A DNA stretch of 64,000 nt from Nonomuraea spiralis (GCF_014648435.1 NZ_BMRC01000006.1:124001-188000); one strand, 5' to 3'; positions 7,518 to 16,052 are shown, counted from the first letter of the stretch. The notes: generated from the letters alone by a model not told the origin. Program-made: numbers and translations.

Positions 7518-8696
7518 CTACCAAGTGACAGGGAGGCGGTGCACTCCATAGATGCTCATGTCCGAGCGCATCGGCACCTCCTCGGGTGTTACGGCCAAGC
7601 GTAGGCCAGGCAGGCGCCGCAGCAGCGCCGGGTACGCGATGCGCATCTCGGCCCGGGCGAGCTGCTGCCCGAGGCACTGGTGGATGCCGTGGCCGAACGT
7701 CAGGTGCCCGCCGGCCGGCCGGTGGACGTCGAGGCGGTCGGCGTCCTGGAAGCGGGAGGGGTCGCGGTTCACCGCGGGCAGGTGGAAGGCGACCGAATCG
7801 CCCGCCCTGACCAGGTGGCCCTCGATCTCGACGTCCTCCAGGGCGCTGCGCACCGGGCCGAGGTGGATGATCGTGAGGTACCGCAGCAGTTCCTCGACGC
7901 CGTTGTCCACCACCGAGGGGTCGTCGCGCATGGCGGCGAGCTGGTCGGGGTTGGTGAGCAGCGCGTACGTCCCCAGCCCCAGCATGTTGGCGGTCGTCTC
8001 GTGCCCGGCCACCAGGAGCAGGAACGCGACCCCGGTCAGCTCCTCGTGCGTCAGCTCCCCGCTCTCGACGAGCCCGCTGAGCAGGTCGTCGGCCGGCTCC
8101 ACCCGCTTGCGCCCGATCAGCCCCGACAGGTACGCCCCGATCCGGGAGAACGCGGCCATGGCGTCGTCGGCCTTGGTCTCCAGGTTGACCAGGACCTTGG
8201 TGTCCTCCTGGAACTCCGCGCGGTCCTCGTACGGCACCCCCAGCAGCTCGCAGATCACCAGCGACGGGATCGGCAGCGCGAAGGACTGCACCAGGTCGGC
8301 GGGCGGTCCGGCGGCCTGCATGGCGTCCAGGCAGGAGCCGGTGATCTCCTCGATCCTCGGTTCGAGCTCCTTCATCCTGCGGACGGTGAACTGTCCCATG
8401 AGCAGCTTGCGGAAGCGCGTGTGGTCGGGCGCGTCCATGCGCAGGAAGAAGCCGGGGGGCACCTCCCGCTGGAACTGCATGCGCGAGGGCACCACGGGGT
8501 GGTGGTTCTCGGGGCGGTTGCTGAAGCGGGGGTCGGCCAGTATCGAGCGGGCCGCCGAGTAGCCGGTGACCAGCCAGCCGAGGTGGCCGTCGGCGAAGGT
8601 CAGGCGATGCATCGCCCCCTGTTGTCGCAGCGCCGTGGCTTCGTCCGGCGGGTCGAACGGCCGCCGGCGGGCGGTGGGAAAGGTCAGTTCGGACAT
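7518..8696 (-). CDS. Cytochrome P450 (CYP105-like)
   Basis: A 392-residue soluble monooxygenase. The I-helix oxygen-activation motif VAGHETTAN, the K-helix ExxR (EELLR) and the haem-binding loop FGHGIHQCLGQQLAR with the axial Cys are all intact. The overall pattern, including the N-terminal FPTARRRPFDPP, resembles the CYP105 group used for xenobiotic or secondary-metabolite hydroxylation. The substrate cannot be read from sequence. ATG 8696 is supported by AAAGGAG seven bases upstream. It is divergent from a TetR regulator with a palindromic site between them, so induction by a small ligand is likely. Confidence 0.93.
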   Translation of the reverse strand: MSELTFPTARRRPFDPPDEATALRQQGAMHRLTFADGHLGWLVTGYSAARSILADPRFSNRPENHHPVVPSRMQFQREVPPGFFLRMDAPDHTRFRKLLMGQFTVRRMKELEPRIEEITGSCLDAMQAAGPPADLVQSFALPIPSLVICELLGVPYEDRAEFQEDTKVLVNLETKADDAMAAFSRIGAYLSGLIGRKRVEPADDLLSGLVESGELTHEELTGVAFLLLVAGHETTANMLGLGTYALLTNPDQLAAMRDDPSVVDNGVEELLRYLTIIHLGPVRSALEDVEIEGHLVRAGDSVAFHLPAVNRDPSRFQDADRLDVHRPAGGHLTFGHGIHQCLGQQLARAEMRIAYPALLRRLPGLRLAVTPEEVPMRSDMSIYGVHRLPVTW

Positions 8697-8747
8697 GCTG
8701 CGGCTCCTTTCCGAGCTCGCTCTCCAGAAAACCTCATTCGATGCAAA

Positions 8748-8764
8748 ACTTCAATGCATGAAAT
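8748..8764. promoter_or_regulatory. Candidate TetR operator between P450 and tetR
   Basis: TTCA-ATGCA-TGAA (8750-8762), extending imperfectly to ACTTCA...TGAAAT, lies in an AT-rich stretch between the divergent genes; ATGCA-N9-TGCAT overlaps it. Placed to block both promoters. Immediately downstream, TAGAGT (8778-8783) stands six bases before the tetR ATG, a leaderless promoter. Confidence 0.55.
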
Positions 8765-8789
8765 TCGTTTACCGGTGTAGAGTTCCGTC

Positions 8790-9389
8790 ATGGTGGGACT
8801 GCGGGAGCGCAAGAAGCAGCGCACGCGCCGGGCGCTGATCGAGGCCGCGCTCCGGCTGTTCGACGAGAAGGGCTACGAGGAGACCACGCTGGCGGAGATC
8901 GCCGCGGCGGCCGAGGTCTCCACGCGCACCTTCTTCAGCTACTTCGCCAGCAAGGAGGACGTGCTCTTCTACGACTCCGAGTACGGGATCGAGCGCGCGC
9001 TGGCGTTCATGGCCGCGCCCGCGCCCGGCCAGGAGCCGGCCGGCCTGCTGCGCGACTTCATCGTGGGCACGCTGTCGGCGTCGGGCGAGGGCCAGGAAGT
9101 CTGGTCCGAGCACGTCTCGCTGCGCCTGCGGCTCATCATGAGCGAGCCGCCGCTCCAGGCGCGGGCGCTGCACCTGCTGTACGACAGCCAGCTCCGGCTC
9201 GCCCGGGTGCTGCGGGAGGCCTACCCCGACCGGCTCGACCCGGTCGAGGCCGCGGCGGTGGTGGGCGCGCTGATCGGCGCGGTGAAGCTGGCCGTGATGT
9301 CCACGCTGGCCGACGGCCTCACGGTGGAGGAGGCCCGCGACGCCGCCCGCCGGGCCGCCGACGTCGCCCTGCACGGCCTCTCCCGCTAG
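8790..9389 (+). CDS. TetR-family transcriptional regulator
   Basis: A 199-residue regulator. The N-terminal helix-turn-helix (residues ~10-56) reads RRALIEAALRLFDEKGYEET, TLAEIAAAAEVSTRTFFSYF and SKEDVLF, the standard TetR pattern. The C-terminal ligand domain is not diagnostic. It sits back to back with the P450-ferredoxin operon, 93 bases apart, and probably represses that operon and itself. The start ATG at 8790 has no ribosome site but follows a TANNNT box by six bases, typical of leaderless mRNA. Confidence 0.93.
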   Translation: MVGLRERKKQRTRRALIEAALRLFDEKGYEETTLAEIAAAAEVSTRTFFSYFASKEDVLFYDSEYGIERALAFMAAPAPGQEPAGLLRDFIVGTLSASGEGQEVWSEHVSLRLRLIMSEPPLQARALHLLYDSQLRLARVLREAYPDRLDPVEAAAVVGALIGAVKLAVMSTLADGLTVEEARDAARRAADVALHGLSR

Positions 9390-9391
9390 CT

Positions 9392-9427
9392 CGGCCCCGG
9401 TGGCGCGGCCCGGGTGGCGCGGGGCCG
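9392..9427 (+). terminator. tetR terminator hairpin
   Basis: CGGCCCCG (9392-9399) and CGGGGCCG (9420-9427) pair just after the stop codon; the loop contains a duplicated GGTGGCGCGG. Confidence 0.55.
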
Positions 9428-9477
9428 CGGCGGTCTGACAGGCTGGCCGCACGGGAAGGCTGCGTGAGGGGAGATCG

Positions 9478-9972
9478 ATGCGGGCACGGCCGGGCAGCCT
9501 CGCGCTGTTGCTGTCGGGACCGGTCCTGGTGGCGGCGTACGCGGCCGTCAATCACGCGGCGATCAGCACGGCCTCGCGGGCCGCGGGCGGGCGGATCACG
9601 TCCGGCGGGCTGACCGCGCTGGGCGCGGACCTCTGGTGGGTGGTCAAGGGCGTCGCGCTGGTGGCCGGGCTCGCGGCGGCCGGGCTCGCCGTGGTGGGCC
9701 TGCTGCTGCGCCGCCGTGGCCGGGGCAGGAGCCCGCTGCTGGTCCTGTCGGGCGTCCTCGTCGTGCCGTACGCGCTCGGGGTCGCCGTCGCCCTCTACAA
9801 CCCCGTGCCGAGGCTGGCGGCGTTCTACCGCAGTCCGGCCTTCGCGGACGCGCTGCCGCCGTGGCAGGCGGGCTCGGCCCTGCTCCTGCTCGCGGCGGCC
9901 CTGGCCCAGGCGGTCGGCGCGGTCCGTACGGCCGCCCGGGCGCACGGCGCGGCGTCACCGTCCGCGCGCTGA
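9478..9972 (+). CDS. Small integral membrane protein of unknown function
   Basis: A 164-residue hydrophobic protein with about four predicted membrane segments (roughly 8-26, 54-76, 83-104 and 126-148). I do not recognise the family. The ATG follows GGGAGATCG, a reasonable ribosome site. The 3' end overlaps the convergent glycosyltransferase gene by 18 bases. The alternative frames through this stretch lack protein-like composition, so I consider this the real gene. Confidence 0.65.
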   Translation: MRARPGSLALLLSGPVLVAAYAAVNHAAISTASRAAGGRITSGGLTALGADLWWVVKGVALVAGLAAAGLAVVGLLLRRRGRGRSPLLVLSGVLVVPYALGVAVALYNPVPRLAAFYRSPAFADALPPWQAGSALLLLAAALAQAVGAVRTAARAHGAASPSAR

Positions 9973-11661
9973 CGTCCCGTCCCCGGGGCAGCGGTCGTTC
10001 ACCCAGGTGGTCCAGCCCTGGCGGACGCCGCCCGCGCCGGTCGCGGCCCACCCCTCCGGCGGCGGCCCCGCGTCGGGCGGTACGACGGCCGTGCAGACAC
10101 CGGCCGGCGGCGTACGGTCGTAGTGCTCGACCTCGGTCCAGGAGACGCGGTAGGACAGCGGGACCCAGACGTTCCACCGCACCCGCCGGTCCACGGCCAC
10201 GCGGCCGGGGGCCGTGAGCGCGGGCAGCCAGTCGGCCCCGGCGGCGGCGGGCGCGGACTTCGGGGCCAGGTCGGCGGCGAAGGCGACGTTGATCACCGCG
10301 AGCACCGCCACGACCGCCGGCCAGGCCCGGCGGGCCGTCAGGAGGGCCGCTCCCGTCAGGGCCGCCAGCAGGGCGAGCGCCACGGCCGAGGCCGCGACCA
10401 GGTCGAACGAGTCCCGCACCCGGGTGAGGAAGATCACCTCGGGGAAGTCGAACGCGATGTAGGCCGAACCCCGCAGCCGGTCCCCCGCGTACCAGGCCAC
10501 CACGCCGCCGGTCGCCGTGAGCAGCCCGGCCGCCGCCAGCGTGTGCCATACGACCGCCCGGCGACCGGTTCTGGCCAGCACGAGCAGCCCGGCCAGCGTC
10601 CAGGCGAGCGCCACGCAGGCCAGGTACCGGCCGTAGGCGTGGTTGCCGACCCGGTGCTCGTCGGGCAGCGCGGCGGAGGAGGCGTACGCGATGCCCAGGG
10701 TGGTGGCCAGCAGGACGGCCGCGAGCAGGCGGTGCGGCCCGGGTGCGGACCGTCGCGCCACGAGGGCGGCGGCGCCCGCGAGCCCGACCCCGGCGAGCCC
10801 CCAGGTGGCCGCGATCAGGTACCAGAGCTGCCCGGCCGCCCCCGCCAGCGCCCACGCCTGCCCGGCCAGCCCGCCCACCCGTTCGGCCAGCAGGCCCGAC
10901 AGGTCACGCGCCCCGCCCGGGTACAGCGCCCCGGACAGCACCCGGTTCAGCAGCACCCCGGCCGCCGCCACCACCCCGGCGACCGCCAGCCCGGCCACCG
11001 CGCCCGCGCGGCGGCGGGCGACGTACAGGCCCGCCAGCGCCAGCACGGTCACCGCCAGGACGACCGTCCCCCGCAGGTGCACCGCCATGGCGTACGCGCC
11101 GAGGCCGCCCGCCAGCGCGCCCGCCCGAGCCGACCCCCTGGCCGCCAGGTCGTGCAGCGCGACCAGCCACGCCAGGACGACGGTGGGCAGGATCGCGTCG
11201 GCCAGCGCCAGCCCCGAGAACACCAGCAGCGACGGCGCCAGCCCGCCCGCGAACGCCGCGACCGTCGCCGTCCGCCCGCCCGTCCCGAGCCGCCGCAGCA
11301 GCAGGTACGCCAGCGGGAACGCCCCCGCCGCCGCCATCGCCCCCACCACGACCACCAGCCGGTAGGCCACCACCGGATCCCGTACGAACCAGAGCACCGG
11401 CACCAACACCAGCGGATAACCGCCCTGGTAGAAGGTGGACCCGCTGAGATCGGCCCCCGGCCCCCCGGCCAGCCAACGGGCGGCGATCAGATAGCCGGTC
11501 TCGTCCGGGTTGGCCACGGGCCCGGCGTGCTGCCGGAACAACCAGAGCCGCAGCGCGACCTGCGCGGCCCACCCGGCCGCGAGCAGCCACCACGTACGCG
11601 ACCGGCCCCCGCGCCGCCTCAGCGGGACAGGGGCCGGAACACGGACCATGGACATCGTCAT
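9955..11661 (-). CDS. Polytopic membrane glycosyltransferase-like protein (GT-C type)
   Basis: A 568-residue protein with some ten or more hydrophobic segments after a short basic N-terminus. The first extracytoplasmic loop carries NPDETGYL, an acidic Asp-Glu motif in the position used by polyprenyl-phosphate-dependent GT-C glycosyltransferases (PMT/ArnT-like), followed by a tyrosine/glycine-rich FYQGGYPL. The C-terminal ~100 residues are a soluble domain. It therefore probably transfers a sugar from a lipid carrier on the outer face of the membrane, but donor and acceptor are unknown. ATG 11661 is supported by AAGGGGG six bases upstream. Confidence 0.65.
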   Translation of the reverse strand: MTMSMVRVPAPVPLRRRGGRSRTWWLLAAGWAAQVALRLWLFRQHAGPVANPDETGYLIAARWLAGGPGADLSGSTFYQGGYPLVLVPVLWFVRDPVVAYRLVVVVGAMAAAGAFPLAYLLLRRLGTGGRTATVAAFAGGLAPSLLVFSGLALADAILPTVVLAWLVALHDLAARGSARAGALAGGLGAYAMAVHLRGTVVLAVTVLALAGLYVARRRAGAVAGLAVAGVVAAAGVLLNRVLSGALYPGGARDLSGLLAERVGGLAGQAWALAGAAGQLWYLIAATWGLAGVGLAGAAALVARRSAPGPHRLLAAVLLATTLGIAYASSAALPDEHRVGNHAYGRYLACVALAWTLAGLLVLARTGRRAVVWHTLAAAGLLTATGGVVAWYAGDRLRGSAYIAFDFPEVIFLTRVRDSFDLVAASAVALALLAALTGAALLTARRAWPAVVAVLAVINVAFAADLAPKSAPAAAGADWLPALTAPGRVAVDRRVRWNVWVPLSYRVSWTEVEHYDRTPPAGVCTAVVPPDAGPPPEGWAATGAGGVRQGWTTWVNDRCPGDGTSARGR

Positions 11662-11714
11662 GGAATCCCCCTTGAAGTCGGGGGAAGTCCAGCAAAAGGC
11701 GGATAATCCGGCCG

Positions 11715-11730
11715 TAACCGGATCCGGTTA
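11715..11730. promoter_or_regulatory. Perfect 16-bp palindrome upstream of the GT-C gene
   Basis: TAACCGGATCCGGTTA is fully symmetrical and lies 54 bases before the start of the membrane glycosyltransferase and nine bases past the end of the L,D-transpeptidase gene. Its position suggests an operator; no cognate regulator is adjacent. Confidence 0.45.
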
Positions 11731-11738
11731 TGCGGACG

Positions 11739-12596
11739 TCACACGCGCCTGAACGCACCTCGCACGTGCACCGGAACACCCTTGCCGAGCAGTCCGGGCA
11801 GCACCTCGGCCACGTTCATCGGCATGCGCACGCAGCCGTGCGAGGCCGGGTAGAGCGGCACCGACAGCGCGCCGTGGAAGGCGATGCCGCCGTTGAAGAA
11901 GATCGGGTTGTACAACTGCCCCAGGTACGACTTGTGCCAGCCGCTCGCGCGCCACGTGGTGCGGAAGTCGCCGGTCGGCGTACGGGCCGAGCCGCAGAAA
12001 CGCTGCTCCTTGCCCTGCCAGGTGGTGGTCTCGCAGTAGGGGACGCCGCTGCCGGAGGAGACGTGGGTGATCAGCTTCACCTGGCCGCCGACGTAGAAGA
12101 CCATGATCTGCTTGGTCAGGTCGACCTCGGCGCGGGTGGGCTTGCCGTTGCGCACCAGGACCTTGGGGGTCTTCGGCTGCTCCAGCGCCTCCCACGTCCC
12201 GCGGGCGATCGTGCTGGTCGGCTTGATGCCGTTGACCTTCTGGAAGGCCCAGACGGCGGCCAGGGTGGTGCCGCCGTAGCGGCCGTCGGCCTTGCCGGGC
12301 AGGTAGCCGAGGGCGGCCAGGCGCCGCTGGAGCCAGGCGACGGAGGTGCCCTTGGCGCCCAGCTTCAGCGTCTTGCGCGGCGCCGCGACGGGCGCGGCGG
12401 CAGGCGCGGCGGCGGGTGCCGCGGCCGGGCCCGCCTGGGAGCCCGCCGTGCCGGTCGTCGTACCGGTCGTCGCTGTGGAGAGGGGCGGCGTCGCGGCGGA
12501 TGTGACCGGCTGCGCGCCGCAGCCCGTGAGTACGACGGCTCCAGCCGTCAACAGAGCAGCCATTCCGGGCAACCGTCGAGCCCCCACCCGTACCAC
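11739..12596 (-). CDS. L,D-transpeptidase lipoprotein (peptidoglycan-binding + YkuD)
   Basis: Exported enzyme that makes 3-3 cross-links in peptidoglycan. The N-terminus is a signal peptide ending in the lipobox VLTGC (Cys 26), so it is anchored to the outer leaflet. An Ala/Pro-rich linker (about 50-75) leads to a peptidoglycan-binding domain 1 (about 78-130, KLGAKGTSVAWLQRRLAALGY) and a YkuD catalytic domain (about 155-285) with the active-site motif SHGCVRMP. At 285 residues it is normal for the class. Start GTG 12596 has a weak GAGAG site; GTG 12587 is possible and leaves the signal peptide intact. Confidence 0.92.
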   Translation of the reverse strand: MVRVGARRLPGMAALLTAGAVVLTGCGAQPVTSAATPPLSTATTGTTTGTAGSQAGPAAAPAAAPAAAPVAAPRKTLKLGAKGTSVAWLQRRLAALGYLPGKADGRYGGTTLAAVWAFQKVNGIKPTSTIARGTWEALEQPKTPKVLVRNGKPTRAEVDLTKQIMVFYVGGQVKLITHVSSGSGVPYCETTTWQGKEQRFCGSARTPTGDFRTTWRASGWHKSYLGQLYNPIFFNGGIAFHGALSVPLYPASHGCVRMPMNVAEVLPGLLGKGVPVHVRGAFRRV

Positions 12597-12675
12597 CTCT
12601 CTTTATCACGAAAAATCCGGATCGAAGGACCCTACACCACCTACCATGAACAGGTAATAAGGCGGTCAACCTGTT

Positions 12676-12681
12676 TAGAGT
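12676..12681 (+). promoter_or_regulatory. Leaderless promoter of ybaK
   Basis: TAGAGT followed by exactly six bases and the ATG at 12688, with no ribosome site: the standard leaderless arrangement in Actinobacteria. Confidence 0.55.
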
Positions 12682-12687
12682 GTCCTC

Positions 12688-13164
12688 ATGTCTGAGAAGT
12701 TGCCGTCGAACGCCGTCGTCGTGGAGGCCGCCCTGCGCGCGCTGGGGGCCGCCGGGGAGATCGTCGTCCTGCCCGAGAAGGCGCCGACCGCGGCGACCGC
12801 CGCCGCCCAGCTCGGCTGCGAGGTGGGCGCGATCGCCAACAGCCTGATCTTCGACGCCGACGGCGCGCCGCTGCTGGTCCTGACCAGCGGCGCCCACCGC
12901 GTGGACGTCGAGCTGATCGCCCGCACGGCGGGGGTCGACCGGGTACGCCGGGCCACGCCGGAGTTCGTCAGGGCCGCCACCGGCCAGCCGATCGGCGGTG
13001 TGGCCCCGGTCGGCCATCCGGCCCCGGTCCGCACCCTGGTGGACAACTGGCTCGGCAAGCATGAGGTGGTGTGGGCGGCCGGCGGACACCCGCTGACGGT
13101 GTTCCCGACGACGTTCGAGGAGTTGGTGACGATCACCGGCGGCGCCCCGGTGGACGTCGAGTAG
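12688..13164 (+). CDS. YbaK/ProX-type aminoacyl-tRNA deacylase
   Basis: A 158-residue protein of the YbaK/EbsC family, whose members hydrolyse mischarged tRNAs such as Cys- or Ala-tRNA(Pro) in trans. Characteristic segments are GCEVGAIANSLIF, LVLTSGAHRVD, ATGQPIGGVAPVGH (the GGVxPxG loop) and WAAGGHPLTVFPTTFEEL. Full length for the family. It appears to lead a two-gene unit with the GNAT gene that begins two bases after its stop. Which amino acid is edited cannot be told from sequence. Confidence 0.9.
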   Translation: MSEKLPSNAVVVEAALRALGAAGEIVVLPEKAPTAATAAAQLGCEVGAIANSLIFDADGAPLLVLTSGAHRVDVELIARTAGVDRVRRATPEFVRAATGQPIGGVAPVGHPAPVRTLVDNWLGKHEVVWAAGGHPLTVFPTTFEELVTITGGAPVDVE

Positions 13165-13165
13165 T

Positions 13166-13738
13166 GTGCGACGGGTGATCGAGTTTCGCGGGGCGGGGCC
13201 CGCCGAGTTCACCGAACGACTGGACACGGTGATCGACATTTACACGGCGGCGATGAACCCGCCCCCCGAGCAGATCGCCGGCCGCAAGACAATCATGCGA
13301 AATCACGGCACATATCCGCATTTCCAGTGCTATTTCGCAGAATTGCGGGACTCGTCCGGTGAAACGCCCCCGCAGACCGTCGGCTTCGCGTACGGCTTCC
13401 GCGGCACGACCGGGCAGTGGTGGCACGACGTGGTGATCAGGGCACTGGCCGACCACGCGGGCGAGCAGGCGGCGCATGCCTGGATGGGCCACGCCTTCGA
13501 GCTGGCCGAGATCCACGTGCACCCCGACCACCAGGGCAAGGGCGTCGGCCGGGCGATGATCAGGACACTGTGCGCCGGCCGCGCCGAGCGTTCGGCCGTG
13601 TTGTCCACCCACGACCGTCCCACGGCGGCCCGCCACCTCTACGCGAGCATGGGATTCGCCGACCTGCTGACCCGTTTCGTCTTCCCCGGCGGCCACGAGG
13701 AGTACGCGATCGTGGGCCGCCCGCTCCCCCTCGGCTGA
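13166..13738 (+). CDS. GNAT-family N-acetyltransferase
   Basis: A ~190-residue acetyl-CoA-dependent transferase. The acetyl-CoA loop is visible as AEIHVHPDHQGKGVGRAMI (Q/RxxGxG/A), followed by the C-terminal ARHLYASMGF strand-helix. The substrate is unknown. GTG 13166 or GTG 13175 may be the start; neither has a clear ribosome site, and coupling to ybaK, two bases upstream, is likely. It ends at a strong bidirectional hairpin facing metF. Confidence 0.85.
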   Translation: MRRVIEFRGAGPAEFTERLDTVIDIYTAAMNPPPEQIAGRKTIMRNHGTYPHFQCYFAELRDSSGETPPQTVGFAYGFRGTTGQWWHDVVIRALADHAGEQAAHAWMGHAFELAEIHVHPDHQGKGVGRAMIRTLCAGRAERSAVLSTHDRPTAARHLYASMGFADLLTRFVFPGGHEEYAIVGRPLPLG

Positions 13739-13855
13739 CGCCGGCCCACATCGCCGCAGGTAAAGCCAGCACTTGCGGGGTTTGCCGGGCCATGCCCAAG
13801 GGCATCTTGATGACGGAAAGTGACGGACACGTTACCTAGTGGATACCGCCCCCTG

Positions 13856-13894
13856 CCCGTCACCCGCCCGGTCCCCCTGCGGGCGGGTGGCGGG
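13856..13894. terminator. Bidirectional terminator between GNAT and metF
   Basis: CCCGTCACCCGCCCG pairs with CGGGCGGGTGGCGGG over 15 positions (one G-U) around a nine-base loop, between convergent genes. Confidence 0.75.
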
Positions 13895-13919
13895 ACTCCG
13901 CTCGTGCCCGTCGTACCGG

Positions 13920-14840
13920 TCAGGCGGTCGCGGCGACCGGCGTCAGGCGCTGGAACACCTCACGCGAGGCGCTGGAGCGGTTGAACGTGATGAAGTGGAT
14001 GCCCGGGGCGCCCTCGTCGAGCAGCCGCTGGCACAACTCCGCGCCGTGGTCGATGCCGAGCGCCCGCACCGCGGCCGGGTCGTCGGCCACCGCCTCGAAG
14101 CGGGCCGCCACGTCCGGCGGGAACGGCGCGCCCGACAACTGCTCGGAACGCGCGATCGTGCTCATCTGGGTGACCGGCATGATGCACGGGATGATCGGCG
14201 TCTCACAGCCCTGGGCCGCCACCCGGTCGCGCAGGCGCAGGTAGTCGTCGGCCTGGAAGAACATCTGGGTGATCGCGTAGTCGGCCCCCGCGCGGCACTT
14301 GCGCACGAAGTAGTCGGTGTCGGACTCGATGGAGGCCGAGCGCGGGTGCTTGTAGGGGAAGGCGGCCACGCCGACGCAGAACTCGCCCGCCTGCCGGATG
14401 AGGCGTACCAGCTCCTCGGCGTAGAGCACGCCCTCGGGGTGCTGCACCCATTCGGCGCCCGGGTCGCCGGGCGGGTCGCCGCGCACGGCCAAGATGTTGC
14501 GCACCCCGGCGTCGGCGAAGCGGCCGATCAGGTGGCGCAGCTCACGCACCGAGTGGTTGACCGCCGTGAAGTGCGCCACAGGGGTGAGCGTGGTGTCATG
14601 GGCCAGCCGCTCGACGATGTCGACCGTGCGGTCGCGGGTCGAGCCGCCGGCGCCGTAGGTCACCGAGACGAATGTGGGCCGCAGCGACTCCAGCTCCCTG
14701 ATCGCCTTCCACAACTGCCGCTCGCCCTCGTCGGTCTTCGGCGGGAAGAACTCGAAGGAGAACGACCGGCCACCGGCGGCGAGCAGCTCGCGGACGGTGG
14801 GGACACGATCGGGCAGGATGGAGGGTCGACCAAGCGCCAT
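13920..14840 (-). CDS. metF: Methylenetetrahydrofolate reductase
   Basis: Reduces 5,10-methylene-THF to 5-methyl-THF for methionine synthesis, an FAD enzyme with a TIM-barrel fold. The 306-residue sequence has SFEFFPPKT near the start (catalytic Glu), [24 protein letters not shown], and ITQMFF, all diagnostic. The ATG at 14840 has TACGCT six bases upstream on its strand and no ribosome site, so the mRNA is leaderless. It is divergent from a polyprenyl diphosphate synthase, an arrangement also found in mycobacteria (Rv2172c/idsA2). Confidence 0.95.
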   Translation of the reverse strand: MALGRPSILPDRVPTVRELLAAGGRSFSFEFFPPKTDEGERQLWKAIRELESLRPTFVSVTYGAGGSTRDRTVDIVERLAHDTTLTPVAHFTAVNHSVRELRHLIGRFADAGVRNILAVRGDPPGDPGAEWVQHPEGVLYAEELVRLIRQAGEFCVGVAAFPYKHPRSASIESDTDYFVRKCRAGADYAITQMFFQADDYLRLRDRVAAQGCETPIIPCIMPVTQMSTIARSEQLSGAPFPPDVAARFEAVADDPAAVRALGIDHGAELCQRLLDEGAPGIHFITFNRSSASREVFQRLTPVAATA

Positions 14841-14846
14841 GTGCCA

Positions 14847-14919
14847 AGCGTACAGGCCGGTGTCCGGATCGGCCGCCCCTAGACCGGGGACCCGACCCTT
14901 AGCCGGGGCCCACTAGTCT
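14847..14919. promoter_or_regulatory. Divergent leaderless promoters of metF and polyprenyl synthase
   Basis: On the minus strand TACGCT (14852-14847) stands six bases before the metF ATG. On the plus strand TAGTCT (14914-14919) stands six bases before the ATG at 14926. Both lack ribosome sites. Confidence 0.55.
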
Positions 14920-14925
14920 CAAGGC

Positions 14926-15993
14926 ATGACCACTCACGCCGCGAGCATGGACACCCTGCGCACCCAGGTGGAGCGCGCACTCGGGGAGTTCGTCGAACGG
15001 CAGCTGCCCGCCTCCGGCGACGCCGAGCTCGAACCACTCCGCAGCGCCGCAGGCGACCTGCTGGCGGGCGGCAAGCGCCTGCGTCCCGCGTTCTGCTACT
15101 GGGGCTGGCGCGGCGCGGGCGGCGCCGACGTGCCGGGGATCTTCACCGCCGCCGCCTCGCTGGAGTTGTTGCAGGCCAGCGCGCTCGTGCACGACGACGT
15201 GATGGACAAGAGCGACCTGCGCAGGGGCATGCCGGCCGCCCACCGCCGCTTCCAGACCCTGCACGAGAAGGAGGGCTGGCACGGCTCGCCCGAGCAGTTC
15301 GGCGAAGGGGCCGCCATCCTGCTGGGCAACCTGCTGCTGGTCTGGTCGGGCGAGATGTGGCGCACCAGCGGCCTGCCGCCGGCGTCGCTGGCCGCCGCGC
15401 AGCCCGTCCACGACCACATGCGCACCGAGCTGATGTGCGGCCAGTACCTCGACCTGCTGGAGCAGGCCCACGGCGAGAACACCTTCGAGTCGGCGCTGCG
15501 GGTGGCGCTGTTCAAGAGCGGCAAGTACTCGGTGGAGCAGCCGCTCAGGCTCGGCCTGGTGCTGGCCGCCGGCGCGCTCCACCCCTGGATGGACGAGCTG
15601 TGCACCGGCTACGGCCGCCGCGTCGGCATCGCCTTCCAGGTCAGGGACGACATCCTCGGGGTGTTCGGCGACCCGGCCCAGACCGGCAAGCCGGCCGGTG
15701 ACGACCTGCGGGAGGGCAAGCGCACGATGCTGGTGGCCCGTACCCTGGCCGGGGCCGCGCCGGAGGCGGCCGCGACGGTGCGCCGGCTGCTCGGCGACCC
15801 CGCGCTCGACGAGGACGGCGTGCGCGTGCTGCGCGAGATCATCGAGGACAGCGGCGCGCTCCAGGAGTGCGAGGACCTGATCGCCGGCTACCTCGCCGAA
15901 GCCCTGGAGGCGCTCGACCAGGCGCCCGTCACGGCCGAGGCGCGCACGGCGCTGACCGGGCTGGCCATCGCCGCGACGTCCCGCAAGACCTGA
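14926..15993 (+). CDS. Polyprenyl (geranylgeranyl-type) diphosphate synthase
   Basis: Condenses isopentenyl diphosphate with allylic diphosphates. The 355-residue protein has GGKRLRPAF, the first aspartate-rich motif DDVMD within LVHDDVMDKSDLRRG, and the second, DDILGVFGD, preceded by FQVRDD. Product chain length cannot be fixed from sequence. Gene position beside metF and close to an Rv2175c-like gene and PASTA kinase matches idsA2 of M. tuberculosis. A perfect 24-bp palindrome ends the transcript. Confidence 0.92.
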   Translation: MTTHAASMDTLRTQVERALGEFVERQLPASGDAELEPLRSAAGDLLAGGKRLRPAFCYWGWRGAGGADVPGIFTAAASLELLQASALVHDDVMDKSDLRRGMPAAHRRFQTLHEKEGWHGSPEQFGEGAAILLGNLLLVWSGEMWRTSGLPPASLAAAQPVHDHMRTELMCGQYLDLLEQAHGENTFESALRVALFKSGKYSVEQPLRLGLVLAAGALHPWMDELCTGYGRRVGIAFQVRDDILGVFGDPAQTGKPAGDDLREGKRTMLVARTLAGAAPEAAATVRRLLGDPALDEDGVRVLREIIEDSGALQECEDLIAGYLAEALEALDQAPVTAEARTALTGLAIAATSRKT

Positions 15994-15997
15994 CGCG

Positions 15998-16033
15998 CCG
16001 GAGGCGGGCGCCCGCCTCCGGACGGACGTCCGG
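15998..16033. terminator. Tandem hairpins between convergent genes
   Basis: CCGGAGGCGGGC/GCCCGCCTCCGG (15998-16021) is a perfect 24-bp palindrome, overlapped at its end by CCGGAC-GGAC-GTCCGG (16018-16033). Probably stops transcription from both sides. Confidence 0.65.
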
Positions 16034-16052
16034 TGCCCTCAAGGGGCCGGTT

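Noticed and set aside
6150..8696. A P450-modified peptide (RiPP) cluster made of the 22-residue frame and the P450
   Set aside because: The P450 looks like a CYP105-type small-molecule hydroxylase with its own TetR, terminator and ferredoxin. The repeat frame lies beyond that terminator and beyond the HEPN gene, and no transporter or protease is present.
13790..13840. A second BldD-box-like sequence near GTTACCTAGTGGATA
   Set aside because: It matches fewer fixed positions and lies between convergent genes, with no promoter to control.
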